Shown here: positions 45,666 through 57,512 of the stretch, piece after piece
Numbering within the stretch: the stretch's first letter is position 1
Layout of the letters: every line of letters begins with the position of its first letter
Position numbers and translations under genes: made by a program
The notes under the pieces: generated by a model
Database searches by the model: none
What the model was told of the DNA's origin: nothing
What the model saw: only the letters and a program-made list of their open reading frames with translations
From: Trileptium ribeirensis
Taxonomy: Eukaryota; Nematoda; Enoplea; Enoplida; Thoracostomopsidae
Assembly (NCBI GenBank): GCA_030248225.1
Contig: JASANE010027884.1
Location: 1 to 64,000 of the forward strand
Direction of reading: 5' to 3'
DNA length: 64,000 nucleotides

Positions 45666-47134
45666 AAGTTAAGCTGGGCTATATATTATACACATTCGTT
45701 ATTCGTAAAAACATGTTCTGCTTGTACAACAATAATACTCCAGAAAGCCGTATATAAAAATTTTGACTAAGGTTACTACTGAACCCAGAATTAGTGCCCA
45801 AAGAGGTTTTAAATTGGGCCGCGAGACACGAAATACACGAAAATAACCACATCTACGTAATATTACTGACAATATATGAGTCCTATTGGGCTCATTTTGT
45901 AGATCAGGAGAAGCCCTATGTATATATCTACATATGCTTTATTGGGGCCATTACTTATATTATAGGATTACAGAGAAATAGTTTTTCAATAAGCCAACGA
46001 CACCAGAAATACTCGAAAACTGTATCTCCACAACCGTCAATTTTCATCAAAGAAATATTGCAGAAAGCATACGCGTTCTACTTTAATAACTCAGGCTGTG
46101 TCTAAAATCAAGATAAAATAAAAGAAAGTATAAAGGACTATGCGCGCCAAAATCGACTACCTCCTTTTGAGCAGGCTGCGAGAAAGTCACAAGCAACCTT
46201 CAAAACAGTAAATATATATATAAATCAAAGCAAAACTTTATATATATACTCGAAACGAAGCTATCTGTGAGCGAGCCCCCTGTGAGTTTCGAGCGAGTTT
46301 CAGATAAATAATTGTCTTTTGGCGACTACTGTATGTCAATTTGCAATATTGCTTTCGTATTTGTATATATACTTTGTTTTGAACCTCTATGGGAGCTTTT
46401 TTAATATTATTAGCAACTGAAGTTCTTGTATCCTTGCCGTTGACGCTAAGGTCTCTATTTTCTGCTAAGTTACACTCGCTCGAGCTTCTATCATATTTGT
46501 TTGTGTGTTCAGGTGTGTAACTGCTGACCACCTGCATTTCAATACTGAAACTGGTGACACATAAATATATATCAAAATTAACGTTTTTATTTTAGGGAAC
46601 AGAATTTAAGTCTGGGAAAGAAAATTCACTCTTTTTTTAATTTTTACGAAACCATGGTGAAAACAAAAAACACAGATATAAGCCCACATCTACTTATGTA
46701 GTTGAGATACATAAGTGACACAGGACTTAGTATGAAAGTTACCATCGTAGTTTATGACGTTGTTTCGCTGTTGTCTGCAGTCATCATATATATACTTTGT
46801 TTTTTACAACAGCGTTTTGTTTTTTTCGCGAACATCGCTATACATTCTTAGCCCGATAATGATAATATTCACTAATTTCTTCGCCGAATAAAAAAGTCAA
46901 AGTATATATACTTGAGGGGCATGAACTGTAGAAAACCAAAATTCATCTAAGGAGGTCGTTATTTAAGAGGCCATGTCCTCTTCTTAAGAAACCAACATTA
47001 TATACTCAGACTCATCCACTAAAACGTTAACGTACAAGTATAACAACCATATGTCATAATCGGACCTTTTTATAAAATTCTAAATTTGTTTGCAATAAGC
47101 TTATGCAAATCTTGATCTACGAAATTCAACCGAC

Positions 47135-47560
47135 CTCATTAATTATGATCCTGTGACAGATCCAACACAATCGTTCATGTTCTTTAATAACAGAAACCAA
47201 ACTCCGACTTTCGTTATCATTGCTTGAACAATTATTTGCCGAACCGGACAATGTAGGTGGCGGCACACTTGTAAATCCCGCTATGATAGCGCGTGTTACT
47301 GTTTCATCACATATTCCAATTTCGCTAACACCAACATGGGACAGAAACTGTGCACTTGCAAATTGAACGCAACATTTCGGGCAAGTGATATTTTCGTCGG
47401 ATATCGATGTTGTAACAGCTTGGATCTGGGCATCAAGTTCAGCAGCATAATCGCACACAAGTTTACCATTCTTACGGCAAGTTCGAGCAGGACAAATGCA
47501 AGTGTTAAGACCATTACACACAATAAAATCCTTCAATCGATCTTTATTAACGTGTGTCAT
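47135..47560 (-). CDS. Exon 1 (first coding exon) of the zinc-finger gene
   Basis: The ATG at 47560 (MTHVNKDRLKDFIVCNG) is preceded in frame by a TAA, which fixes the start. An acceptor (TTTATTCAG) at 47577 implies an untranslated 5' exon further up. It encodes residues 1-142. A cysteine cluster (C15, C21, C23, C28, C36) comes first, then a degenerate finger (C60, C63, H75, C84), then the CWIC half (C132, C135) of the finger completed in exon 2. The donor GAG|GTCGGT is not ideal but gives phase 0. Introns of about 1.9 and 1.4 kb separate the three exons. Confidence 0.8.
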
Positions 47561-49145
47561 GTGTTATCTATGCCTTCTGAATAAATAAAACCTAAGGATA
47601 ACAAAATTAATACCAGTTCCAGGAATGCTAAAACATGGTGTCGGCCAATCCCGGATGCCAATTTTCCTGGACATTTTAGGCTTTTTCAGAGGACAAAGCT
47701 ACATCCATTTAGGAGATCGAAATACGACAAACTGCCACATTTTTATCTGCCGTTGCCATGGAAATAAATTTTGGAGGAAGTATTTGAATGCAATATATTT
47801 ATTCTGGATGGCTCCTGCTTCATCGAATCTTTTTGACTTTGAGGTGACAGATAGCCGCGTTCACAGAAAATTAGTGTAGCAACGTACCATTCTACTAAAA
47901 CGAGAGGGAGCCCCCAAGTATTATAATCTCACTGGCCTTTATGTCTTTTGTTTGCAAATTGTTTTTTAACATTAGTTACCACTATTTATAACGCAAAAAG
48001 TTTGTTTATAGCTTGAAAATACATGGACGGTAGTAAAACTTCATGAAAATATTGAAATATTTAGTATTTTTAAGCAAAATTTATTCCCTCTCCACTTTGA
48101 AATTTCCCCGAGAACAAACATGGGCCCCCGAAGTCCCCCACTTTCGAAGGTCTGTGGACAGGCCAGATACATACTCGTAAGTCTAAAATTTGTTAGCTAT
48201 GCGGATATCTAAGATACAGTCTAACGTTATTGCTTAGTATCTTGCGACACATAACTACTGCCAAACGTGTCTTTATCATTTAATATTCACATAGATCACA
48301 AATCCAATTTCGAATATTTAGCACTGCTGCGAATTTATTGTCTAACAACACTAATCGCCGGTCAGGAGAACCGGGGCGAGTGCACATAGTTTTTACTGAA
48401 TTTATATTTTGAGGTTCTGATTTCCACTTCCTGATGGCACAGAAAGGCATAATGCACATGTGATGGTGCATATTAGGACATTAGAAGCTGATAGTGGTTT
48501 GTTTTTGACAAGCGCAGAAAAGTTCGTGTCTACTTACTAAATGGGCTCATGAAGCAGTGCCGAAAAGCTACCAGATCTTATGACACCTACTGTTATACAT
48601 ATTTGTCCCTTTCAGGCAATTACAAGATATACGTTACAATTTTACAGGCTTTGTGATCCTGAGTTTTTTCACAGACTGACAGACACTAACTTCGTGACCT
48701 GAAAATTTCTGAAAACAACTCGCCTTTTGGTTCCTGACGAAGGCTCAAAATTTTGCGACTACTTTCAGCTAGCTGGATTATTCCTCCAATCATGTAGTAA
48801 CTGTTCATGTTAACCTAATAACAAAACAACGCTAAGCAGAAATTGCAGAGCCCTACTGCTTGCCGAATTGCTTTCGACATCAGTACAATTATATATTGCA
48901 TTCATCGTATTCAACTACCCCAGAAATCTATAGACCCATCTAGCCTTCAACGTACAACTAAATGAAAAACCCTCCAAGATTTTACAATTTTGTTACCAAA
49001 ATTAGCATTTATAGTCACATGCTGCACTTCACAGGAGTAACGACAACCAACGTATATACTTTTAAAACAACGAAACCAACCTGTTTAAAAGATTAAATAA
49101 CCCGATATGCCCATTATTATCCAAGCAAGTATAGGATTACGTATA
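47561..49145. other. Upstream region of the zinc-finger gene
   Basis: It should hold the untranslated first exon and promoter, but neither could be fixed. A minus-strand frame at 48280-48471 ends NIRNWICDLCEY. The CxxC pair looks finger-like, but no donor joins it in frame to 47135-47560. Confidence 0.35.
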
Positions 49146-49149
49146 TACA

Positions 49150-49980
49150 TAAAATAAGAATGTAGCTTGACAAGAATGTGCTCGTTAGGTACTCGGTCGA
49201 ATGCTTTTCGCAGGTCTAAATATATTTAGCACTTACTACTACAGCATCTTGTCTACCATTCTTGTTACATTGTCTAGGTAATAAAGGAGCTGAATCTCGC
49301 ACGAACAACCTGAATAAATTCATATTGTGACGACGATAGCAGTCTATTATTGGTTGCGTAATGCATGATGGCATCCTTAATAATTGACTCCATGACTTTA
49401 CATTAGGCTTACTGGTCGATAGTTTTGCTTGTCAAAACGATTTCTTTTCTTGAAAATTGGAGTAACCAGAGCAAAAAGCCAATCATTAGGAATGGAAGCG
49501 CTGTTAAGTGATGTGTGAAACAAATCGACAAGAAAGGCAGATAAATAATCCGAACATTCATAGAATATGGTTTCTGATAATGTCGGGACCAGGAAATGCA
49601 GTGGGTTTCGACTTTTTGATAGCTGATGTCACTACGTCTTGGTAAAATATAACAGTGCTTAGCGTTGCTGACGTTCGCGGTGGATATTCCACAATCTCTG
49701 TTGTATCTTCCGTGACAAACACAGATGCAAACTGTTTACTCAAAGTACTGGCGACGTCTTTATGTCGGAAAATATGTAGGAACCCTGAGCACACTCCTGA
49801 TCCTTTTGCTGCTGTTGACATATGCCCACTAGGATTTGTGATCCGAATAAATACTTTGAGTAAGTTTTCGTTCGTATGACCAAACAGCATAACTGGTCTG
49901 ACGTACGACGTAGCAAATCTGGTAGAGGTGCCATGTATGCGGAGTATACAATCGAGAAAATGCTTGACAGGCATTCTTTA
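49150..49980 (-). pseudogene. CR1/Jockey-type LINE reverse transcriptase, degraded fragment
   Basis: Read on the minus strand from 49974: DVASTLSKQFASVFVTED, then VVTSAIKKSKPTAFPGPDII (start of the RT domain). Then LFHTSLNSASIPNDWLFALV, TPIFKKRNRFDKQNYRPVSL, KVMESIIKDAIMHYATNN, SSSQYEFIQ and finally LDLRKAFDRVPNEHILVKL, just before the YxDD box. Blocks and order are those of CR1/L2/Jockey non-LTR reverse transcriptases. A frameshift after NYRPVSL and several stops after EFIQ break it, and the catalytic YADD region and 3' end are missing. It is a dead insertion about 1.6 kb upstream of the zinc-finger gene. Confidence 0.9.
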
Positions 49981-50689
49981 GTTGGCGCTGGAATCGGGCT
50001 TAATGTGGACTAATCCAAGGTTCCTGCTTGCGCCGGAATTGCTTGCGTCTAGTAACACAAATTTTTATTGATATACTGACGAAGCTGAGCTTATTTCGAA
50101 TGGACATCATGACCATGATGAGAATCAGATAAATCAGTATCCGCTTCATCCTAGGCTAGTCCGCCCGAAAAATGTTTGAAGCTGTTACCGCCGTATAGAC
50201 ACCGTACTGCATCGATGTAACGAAATAAGGTAAATCGCAAAATGAAGTGGCTTCAACAATATTGTCGAGAAAATCACTGTTTGAAATTGATTCAGAAAAC
50301 AGAAAAATAAAGATAATGGATGTTAACAAGGTTCCCTCTACTTTTTGGAAAAAAGCTCCAGGATTAAAGCTCAAAAATTTCCCGAAATTTTAATGCGTTA
50401 TGCAGTTTCTGTGTATGAAAAACTAACGTTAATTATAAATGAATGCCATGCTGGTCTCACTTAGTTCACAGTTACCCCTATATCTCGGCAAACTGATCGT
50501 AACAGTTTTCTGCTACACTACTGCGAATCCTACCTGCATTGAGCAAAACCAAAACTTCGACGCAGATTTGCATCCCCTTGATTTTGCCAATTGCGGTGAG
50601 TCACGCATAACGACAGGGTTTAGCCCGCCTGCACCCTTGACATGCCTGTAACGCAAAGGCGGACGCTCATCGTAACCTCGTCCTTAATT

Positions 50690-51025
50690 GCCAATGGGAC
50701 AGTTTTGACCGCATAAGAGCAGGTCCTGCGAGCTCCCCCGGCGGCTGAGCAGCTGAGGTAGAGGGTCGAGGTTCTGGTCGCGTATCATCAGGAGCAGCAG
50801 TTACACGGGCTTTGGAGAAGGTGTCAAAATGGGCGGCTGGGCGGCAGCCGCACCATGTTTTTTGCCCATCATGTGGTTCCTCACCGCCGTAACGCCCATA
50901 CTGCTTAGGTCAAAACTGCTGTTGCATAACTTGCCATACCCTTTGGAAACATCTGTTGGATCTTGGCGTAACCACCCGACAAACTTTGGAAAATACTGGA
51001 TTGGCCCAGTCTGGGTTAAAGCGAA
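50690..51025 (-). pseudogene. BED-like zinc-finger exon of a hAT-type gene, frameshifted
   Basis: NPDWANPVFSK (51000-51020) and, after a frame change, KFVGWLRQDPTDVSKGYGKL followed by CNSSFDLSSMGVTAVRNHMM and GKKH. This is the C-x2-C...H-x4-H finger with the NMGxxAxxxHMxGKKH signature that begins many invertebrate hAT/BED proteins. Another frame then reads Pro/Ser-rich TRPEPRPSTSAAQPPGELAG, as usual after that finger. No transposase core follows. At least two frame changes make it a pseudogene. Confidence 0.7.
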
Positions 51026-51383
51026 CTATTTTTAGACTTTGACACCCATGCAGTATTAGTGGCTAATTATGGCAAAGCCTGTAGTGCTACTACATATAAC
51101 ATCTAAAAATACACAAAACATTCAGTGCATACCAGAAACATACATTTCATTTCACCTGTATACGTGCTGTTGTCCCAACATTAAACAAGTTTCAACAGAG
51201 TGAAAACACAATCACAGTGAAATACACTGCTCATTTCAACAACATAAACATGTGCATATATATATGTATGTTCTTTCCACTAATTCAATACGTATGTATA
51301 TTTTAGATGTTATAAATAGTAAAACGAAGAGGAATAGTTGAGCAATTGAAATCTGTGATTCATTCCAAGATTGCAGTTGGGAT

Positions 51384-51908
51384 TTGTGTCATCGTCTGAA
51401 AACAGATAAAGTAATGAAAAAATTTCCCGGATTCTGTGTATTTTTATCAGATTTCCCATATGTCCAGGACGTTTATCTAAATTTCCCGGAATTCTCGGTT
51501 TTCACCGATGAGCGGGAACCCAGTGTTAAAGACTTAATAGTAGTCTCAGGGTTATTTAGTAAGGCAATTACGACTCCTAATAATAGCAGTGTTAAAAATG
51601 TACATAAAAAGAGACCAAAATGTCAAAGGATGCCAAGTGAAATTCCCCCTCAAAAAAGTCATACTCTAGATTTTACGAACAATGTGTATAACCCTTCAAC
51701 TATGAAAATTATGCTAATATTTCGCAGACGCACTGGCACCAAATCGCTTCATTTGGAAAAGGTTGGAAAAAACTTCCATTTCAATATAACTACTTTTATA
51801 AAATTACACAGAAAACGTCTGTTGTTCAACAATGCTTCAGATTCCAAGAACAATATCAAATACCAAGAAAATCCAGGAGAAGATAGGGATGTAATGACTT
51901 CTATGTAA
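51384..51908 (+). CDS. Unexplained 174-codon open frame
   Basis: The longest plus-strand open frame in the window; its first codon is TTG, with the first ATG 10 codons in. It is basic, with no recognisable domain; early FPGF/FPYV/FPEF phrases suggest a short internal repeat, and the tail is Lys/Asn-rich. In DNA this AT-rich an open frame of this length is unlikely but possible by chance. No splice context was found. Confidence 0.2.
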   Translation: MCHRLKTDKVMKKFPGFCVFLSDFPYVQDVYLNFPEFSVFTDEREPSVKDLIVVSGLFSKAITTPNNSSVKNVHKKRPKCQRMPSEIPPQKSHTLDFTNNVYNPSTMKIMLIFRRRTGTKSLHLEKVGKNFHFNITTFIKLHRKRLLFNNASDSKNNIKYQENPGEDRDVMTSM

Positions 51909-53457
51909 AAATGAAATATGATAAAGGATAGATATGAAGTTTCCGCTCACATGTGTGGGTAATTGGCGTGGTAGGAATTATGGTTTTTTCTTGGTGGAGG
52001 TGGGGCGGGAGTATTATTTTTATGTCGGCTATCGTATATAACTGGGAAAAAGATCATCACCGAAGATTGTGTAGTCCTAGGTTTCGCCAGTAGAATGTCT
52101 GTGGAAAAACGAGTATGGCACGCATTCTATTGGGTGCGACCTGTGTGTTGCGAGGTTGTGTGATTAAAACTAAGCACTCAGGCTTCAAGAAACTTGACAC
52201 CAAAGACACGAGATAAAATATTTATTTTAGTAAAACAGTTAGATATACGGCACACGATTTGATACGCAGTTTTTTGGGGATTATGTTTCCTTGTCACTGC
52301 TATTTTACCTCGTTCTCGGCTATTCTGTTTATAAACGAGCACTTTTTGACCCTTTCTTTTCGGTCTAATACTTTTAAGAGTTAGGTTATTTATTACTTTA
52401 TTAGTTCTCTTATAAGATTAATACAAAGTACTGCGATCGCAGATAATCCGTAATTCTATTTAATTACCTGAACCTAAGGTGTTAGATTTAAGCTGTTTAG
52501 TAACCCCATCTTATGTAACGGACAGCCGATCAGAATACACGATGGTTATTTCATGAACTATGTTATCACGATCGCAAACAACCTAGTTGGAACTTTTTCT
52601 GCTCGTCCCCAGCACCCGATCGATATGCAAAAAAGGTAATTTTGAGGAATTATTGAAGGCGCTTAAGACGGGTCATCCTAATGACACGATCTTCTCACAC
52701 ACCTCGGATGCTCATTAAGTTTCCCTTGATTCTACGAAACTCTCTCAATGCTCACTCCACAGGGCTGATTCAAGCGCAAATTTGATTTATCTATTTTCTA
52801 ATATTTTATATTATCCCACGAATACTTTACTATAGGCTTAATTCTTTAAGCCGACATCACCGATACTTTGGGATTGTAACGCAATTATTTCTTTATATAT
52901 ATATAACACACCAGTATGAGACGCTAGCTCTTGACAACAGGTACTTGTGGTTTCGCTATGTGATCTTAGTTCCACTTCGCATCCACACTTGTCCAACTTA
53001 CAACTAAAACCAGAAATTTGTGGAATTTATTTTAGTAAGTCCCTAAATCCCTAACATAGCACGCCATTCTTTGCGTGTATACGTAAAACATCAAAGCAAT
53101 ATGAAATCCAGACAAGCCACAACGTAGACCACCGAATTTAGCTAACGACTAAACAGACTGAACTACAGCAACAAATCAAATGAAAAATCAACCAATTAAG
53201 TGAAAGTAGCATTAATCACGTGACTGGTGATTCATGCTTCTGGAATGTTCTAAAAACTGAAAAAGGGGACGGGGTGCTAGATTTTCGTAAGGACGTAAAA
53301 TGGAGGAACCCGCGTAACTATGTCTTCCCCGTGGCTTATGCAGCCGAAACAGCCTAACAATAAAGGTTAGGCTATTTCTCTATATCCCGCTACTTAGCTT
53401 AGGAGGCCCCCTAAATTCATTACTTTTTGTTTAGTTTCGATTGTGGTAGTGTTGGAC
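51909..53457. other. No supported gene
   Basis: No exon, TIR or repeat could be recognised on either strand. Confidence 0.45.
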
Positions 53458-54193
53458 TAGTAATTTCGTATGACGGTTATCGGTTATTAATTTGGGACGT
53501 AAATCGTCACCAGAAGTGTGGCCAGTAGTATGCCGCGGAGCTAGTGGTCTTATCCTTTATTTGGCGCGTGCCTGTTCGATATACTGTGCTATATTCCGTT
53601 TAGCGCGGCGGTGTGGCTTACTCGACTTGCTCTGACATTAAGATATTTAATCAACAAAGCCGTTAATAAAGCGTTTATTCAAAGTTAGTAACTAATCCGT
53701 AAGGCACAATATTTTAGCACCGCAACTGAATAGAACCGCTATAAGCACCTTTATTTTTGGCCTTTGAGGCACCTCTCTCACTCTAATATTTTAGTCTATT
53801 CTTTTTGACTACGCCACTGATTTTCTAGTAATTTCGTATGACGGTTATCGGTTATTAATTTGGGACGTAAATCGTCACCAGAAGTGTGGCCAGTAGTATG
53901 CCGCCGAGCTAGTGGTCTTATCCTTTTCTTGGCGCGTGCCTGTTCGATATACTGTGCTATATTCCGTTTAGAGCGGCGGTGTGGCTTACTCGACTTGCTC
54001 TGACATTAAGATATTTAATCAACAAAGCCTTTAATAAAACGTTTATTAAAAGTTAGTAACTAATCCGTAAGGCACAATATTTTAGCACCGCAACTGAATA
54101 GAACTGCTATAAGCACCTTTATTTTTGGCCTTTGGGGCACCTCTCTCACTCTAATATTTTAGCCTATTCTTTTTGACTACGCCACTGATTTTT
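53458..54193. repeat. Tandem duplication, 368-bp unit, two near-identical copies
   Basis: TAGTAATTTCGTATGACGGT begins at 53458 and again at 53826. The copies run together to GACTACGCCACTGATTTT at about 53823 and 54191, with only about ten differences by eye (for example CCGCGG versus CCGCCG). There is no gap between them, so they are not LTRs of one element. No open frame is conserved. Confidence 0.93.
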
Positions 54194-54319
54194 GGTTGAC
54201 CAATTTCTTGCTTCTAGTGCAACCTAACTCAGGTGTTTGACCGCACTATTATTCTAAGTAATTATCCGATAAGTTAGCGTTAGGTTAAGACTAGTTACAC
54301 GTTTTTCCTCATGTGAGGT

Positions 54320-54670
54320 TCGTACGTATGGCCTCCGTACGGCTGACCCCGTACGTCTATACAATTACCTTAACCTCGTCCTTAGATTTACGCTAATACG
54401 TTCCTTAATGCCAACGGTATCCGTACGGCTCACTGATAGATATTACTACTTTAATAACGCTCTTGTGAGTTGGTACGTAGGTCTCTGGACGGATGACCCC
54501 GTACGATAATTACCTTAGCCTAGTGTCTTAGAATTACGCTAATTACGTGCCCGTTATATTAAAGCGCTCGGCTCCGGACGGCAGACGAACCCGCTATAAC
54601 TATTTAGTAGCGGCGACTACTCTCTAGTTTCCCTACAATTCTCCGGCCCCCGGACAGCTGGCCGAACCGG
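54320..54670. repeat. GC-richer diverged subrepeats with CGTACGG motif
   Basis: CCGTACGGCTGACCCCGTACG (54337), CCGTACGGCTCACTGA (54421), CTGGACGGATGACCCCGTACG (54486) and CCGGACGGCAGACGAACCCG (54573) recur, each followed by ATAATTACCTTA-like or TTACGCTAAT-like sequence. Units are roughly 80-150 bp. Confidence 0.7.
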
Positions 54671-57240
54671 CGTTCAGAGGAGAATTGTTCCAATATTTTG
54701 GTCGCCCTCGACACGAACTCGCCCTTGGTGTACTCACGTAATTTCATTTCCTGTATCTATACGGGGTTTACTCAGTTCTACTGGTTATTTGCCACTATGG
54801 GAGGACCGTTACAATTAGTTAACGCTCGTGCTCAACACTGCCGCTCAAGTTCCTTATTCTTTTTACAAGGAAAAATAATATTACTATTTTATAGTTAGTT
54901 AAACTTTAAAGTACCTATTGGTGCAGCTTTTAAATCACTTAACGTTAATTCTTTGATCAACGACACTAAGTTATTTGTACCAATCCAAAAGCTCGGGAAA
55001 CGCCAAAAGCCAGTGCAGCTCTTCCAAAAGAACCATTAATTATACTTAACACTTTTAGGCAATCTTCATGCACCATGAAAAAGCCAGCAAACTAGCTGGA
55101 CACAGTACCATAATGTCATAACAATCAAAAAACTTCGATGCTATTAGCTAAGTCGCCTGGCTCGCGAAACTTTATAAAATGAAAAATAACATGAACAGGA
55201 ACGTCGTTCTTTAGGTAGCCAAAAGCAAAGAAAATCGCGCAGGTGTAAATTAAACTCGGTAAGCAAACTTTATCCCTTCGTCAAGCACGTCGCTGAAAAA
55301 ACTAAGACTGAAAACACAACAAAAACCCAGCTAACATTATGTTAGCTAAAAACTGAATTAATGCTGATGATGCAAATTAGTATTAATTGAAAACAAAAGG
55401 GACGGATATAAATTATAAATAGAGCACAAATAGAGTACATGGTTCCATACATGGTATAAATAAGTCCATGGCTTGTATAATGGAGAAATTTGCGACAAGC
55501 CTGGGTTTCTAAGAATTTTTGTTATGGGGAGGATTTGGGCTGGGATTCCCCTGTAACCTACTGTATGCCAAACACTTCTGGCATAAAATCAGTTTTTAAG
55601 CTTCCCGACTGGCTTAAGGAATAATAATATATGAGCGCTAGCTATGTAACGCTAAAAAAACTTTATTTAGTAGCCATTAATACATAAGCTAACAATTAGC
55701 TATCTAAACCACTAGAAAAACTTCAAAAATCAAATTACTAAAACTCATGCCGTATTAATCATGTTATTCAAGTTTCCGAATTTACAGGCCGACTGGCAGA
55801 TGTCATGGCAGGCCGAAGGCTCGGCTTCCAGGCCTCGGCTACCCTCTTTTGGAACTTCGGCTCTTTTGCAAGCGTTATTTAAAAAGAACAGTAATTCGAA
55901 TGTCTGGGTGTGGCCAGGAAAAGGAAAAGGAACAGGTTAAAAGTGTGAAGTTCGCGGCGCTGCAGGCTTGGCATTTGTCGTTTACAAAAGAACGTTAATA
56001 GCTTTAGGCTACGGCTCAGGCTACGGCTCAGGCTTAGCATATAGAGCACCGCATGGCCTGCGTTTCATTAACGCACAGGCACCTGGGAACGATTTTCAGT
56101 TTCGTCAAACAAAGATAGTGATACCAAATATATGTGTGCAAGTGAATTACGTTCCCGTGTTCATTTCATCTAAACAAATACCTTAACATTGAATTTTTTT
56201 ACAAATAAGATGAAACAAATAGTCGTTACAAAACTATATTATATCGTTTAATAATCGTTATCTATCTACAAAAATGTTTAATAAAAACAAATAAAAACGC
56301 AGAAAACGAGCGAATGATTTTACTTCAAATATATGGTGGAATGAAACAATAAGCAACAATAGCTGCATACAACTTTTTATAATAATTTCCGCTGTATATA
56401 TAGTATTTATAAGGCATATTAGAGCTGTAAATTTTGGGGGTATAACGAACCTCTTGCCCCCCAGCCTAATTTCTGGGGGGGGGCACATGCCCACTTTGAA
56501 CCCACCCCAGTTCCCGGGTCTCTGGTGACGCACTTCAGGGCAACTTGGACCTCAGTTCTAGACATAGTATAACGACCATAATGTCCTTGATTAAAAGCTT
56601 ACATTTAGGACGGTGCAACCTAACTATCACTTACCAAAGAGCGGGAACGATTTTGAGTATGACAGAGTAAGTTTTCATAGAACTCATTTGGAAAAAGGCT
56701 GGCTAAGATGAAACATGTCCGGGGCAATATAAGTTAAAGCGCATTTGTGGCATAAGTGCTCGTACTGCGTACGTGAGGTACGCTCTGTGTGTAGAACACC
56801 TTCTGAAATTATATTTTTCCTACCACCCTCTTCTTCCAACCCCCCTCAGAGAATTTTGGATAGGTAGGCAAACATTTGGGAAAATCTGGGGTGGTAGAAC
56901 GAAGGACTTGCGCCTCGCTTAGTTTGGGAAAGGGTGGTTGCAGCTGCCTCCCTGTCCCGCTTCTGCCCGCGGGTCTGTAGTTTAGACGGCTGAGCTTGTT
57001 AACTAGAAGATTTGTTTCAACACTGTAAGACTAACTAAAACTGGTAATAAAGCAAAATGTTAAATTTTGACTAACCAATCAACACTATATCGCGTATCAT
57101 ACAGTGTTTCACCAGCTCATGGTGACAGCAGGACTCGAGCGCAGGTTATGCGGGTGACACAAATGATTGAGCTTTCTAAGAGCTGATGCTCGGGTCTTTA
57201 AAACTTCACTAATTCTTTAATTGAAAATTAACTGATCGCA
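54671..57240. other. No supported gene
   Basis: Contains a short GGCTAC/GGCTCAGGC repeat at 56007-56040, and at 56435-56535 a G/C-run-rich patch (CTTGCCCCCCAGCC, CAGTTCCCGGGTCTCTGGTG) resembling a hAT terminus. Open frames lack domains. Confidence 0.4.
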
Positions 57241-57247
57241 TAGCTAA

Positions 57248-57512
57248 CCCTCTCATGCCGACTAGGTCCAAATGGACCCAGCGCACATTGCGACTTGTTG
57301 TGTTTACTGAGTTTGTCGTATACTGTACGTTTGAACGTGCGTTGTTATTCGCTCGCATTGTGAGGTTCCTTAAGGAACCGAGCAACAGCTCTTACATAGC
57401 TCAGTGGTTTGCGTACACAAGTTTCACCTGTGCGTTTGGGGTTCGATCCCTGGCGCAGGCTTGAGTTTGTCAAACATTGCACGATACACAAATTAATTCG
57501 GGCATGAAAGGG
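57248..57512 (+). mobile_element. TTAA-type MITE (piggyBac-like), copy 3, complete, 265 bp
   Basis: The left end CCCTCTCATGCCGAC and the reverse of the right end CCCTTTCATGCCCGA match at 13 of 15 positions. The right flank is TTAA and the left flank CTAA, a one-base-decayed TTAA duplication as made by piggyBac transposases. The core matches copies at 24625 and 24953. Confidence 0.8.
57385..57462 (+). other. tRNA-like (pol III promoter-like) core inside the MITE
   Basis: CATAGCTCAGTGGTT fits box A and GGGGTTCGATCCCTGG is a near-perfect box B with a closable T-arm. An anticodon-arm-like CACA...TGTG lies between. No acceptor stem pairs with the 3' side, so a working tRNA is unlikely. Confidence 0.5.

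Noticed and set aside
48280..48471. Considered an additional 5' coding exon of the zinc-finger gene (ends ICDLCEY)
   Set aside because: The next exon has an in-frame stop directly before its ATG, and no donor here gives a continuous frame, so coding continuity fails.
50829..51035. Plus-strand 68-codon frame
   Set aside because: It is antisense to the BED-like finger, which has a recognisable signature on the minus strand.
53458..54193. Considered a pair of LTRs
   Set aside because: The two copies abut directly with no internal region, and no primer-binding site or polypurine tract is visible.
57385..57462. Considered a functional tRNA gene
   Set aside because: Box A and box B fit, but the acceptor stem cannot be paired and the sequence lies inside a MITE present in other degraded copies.
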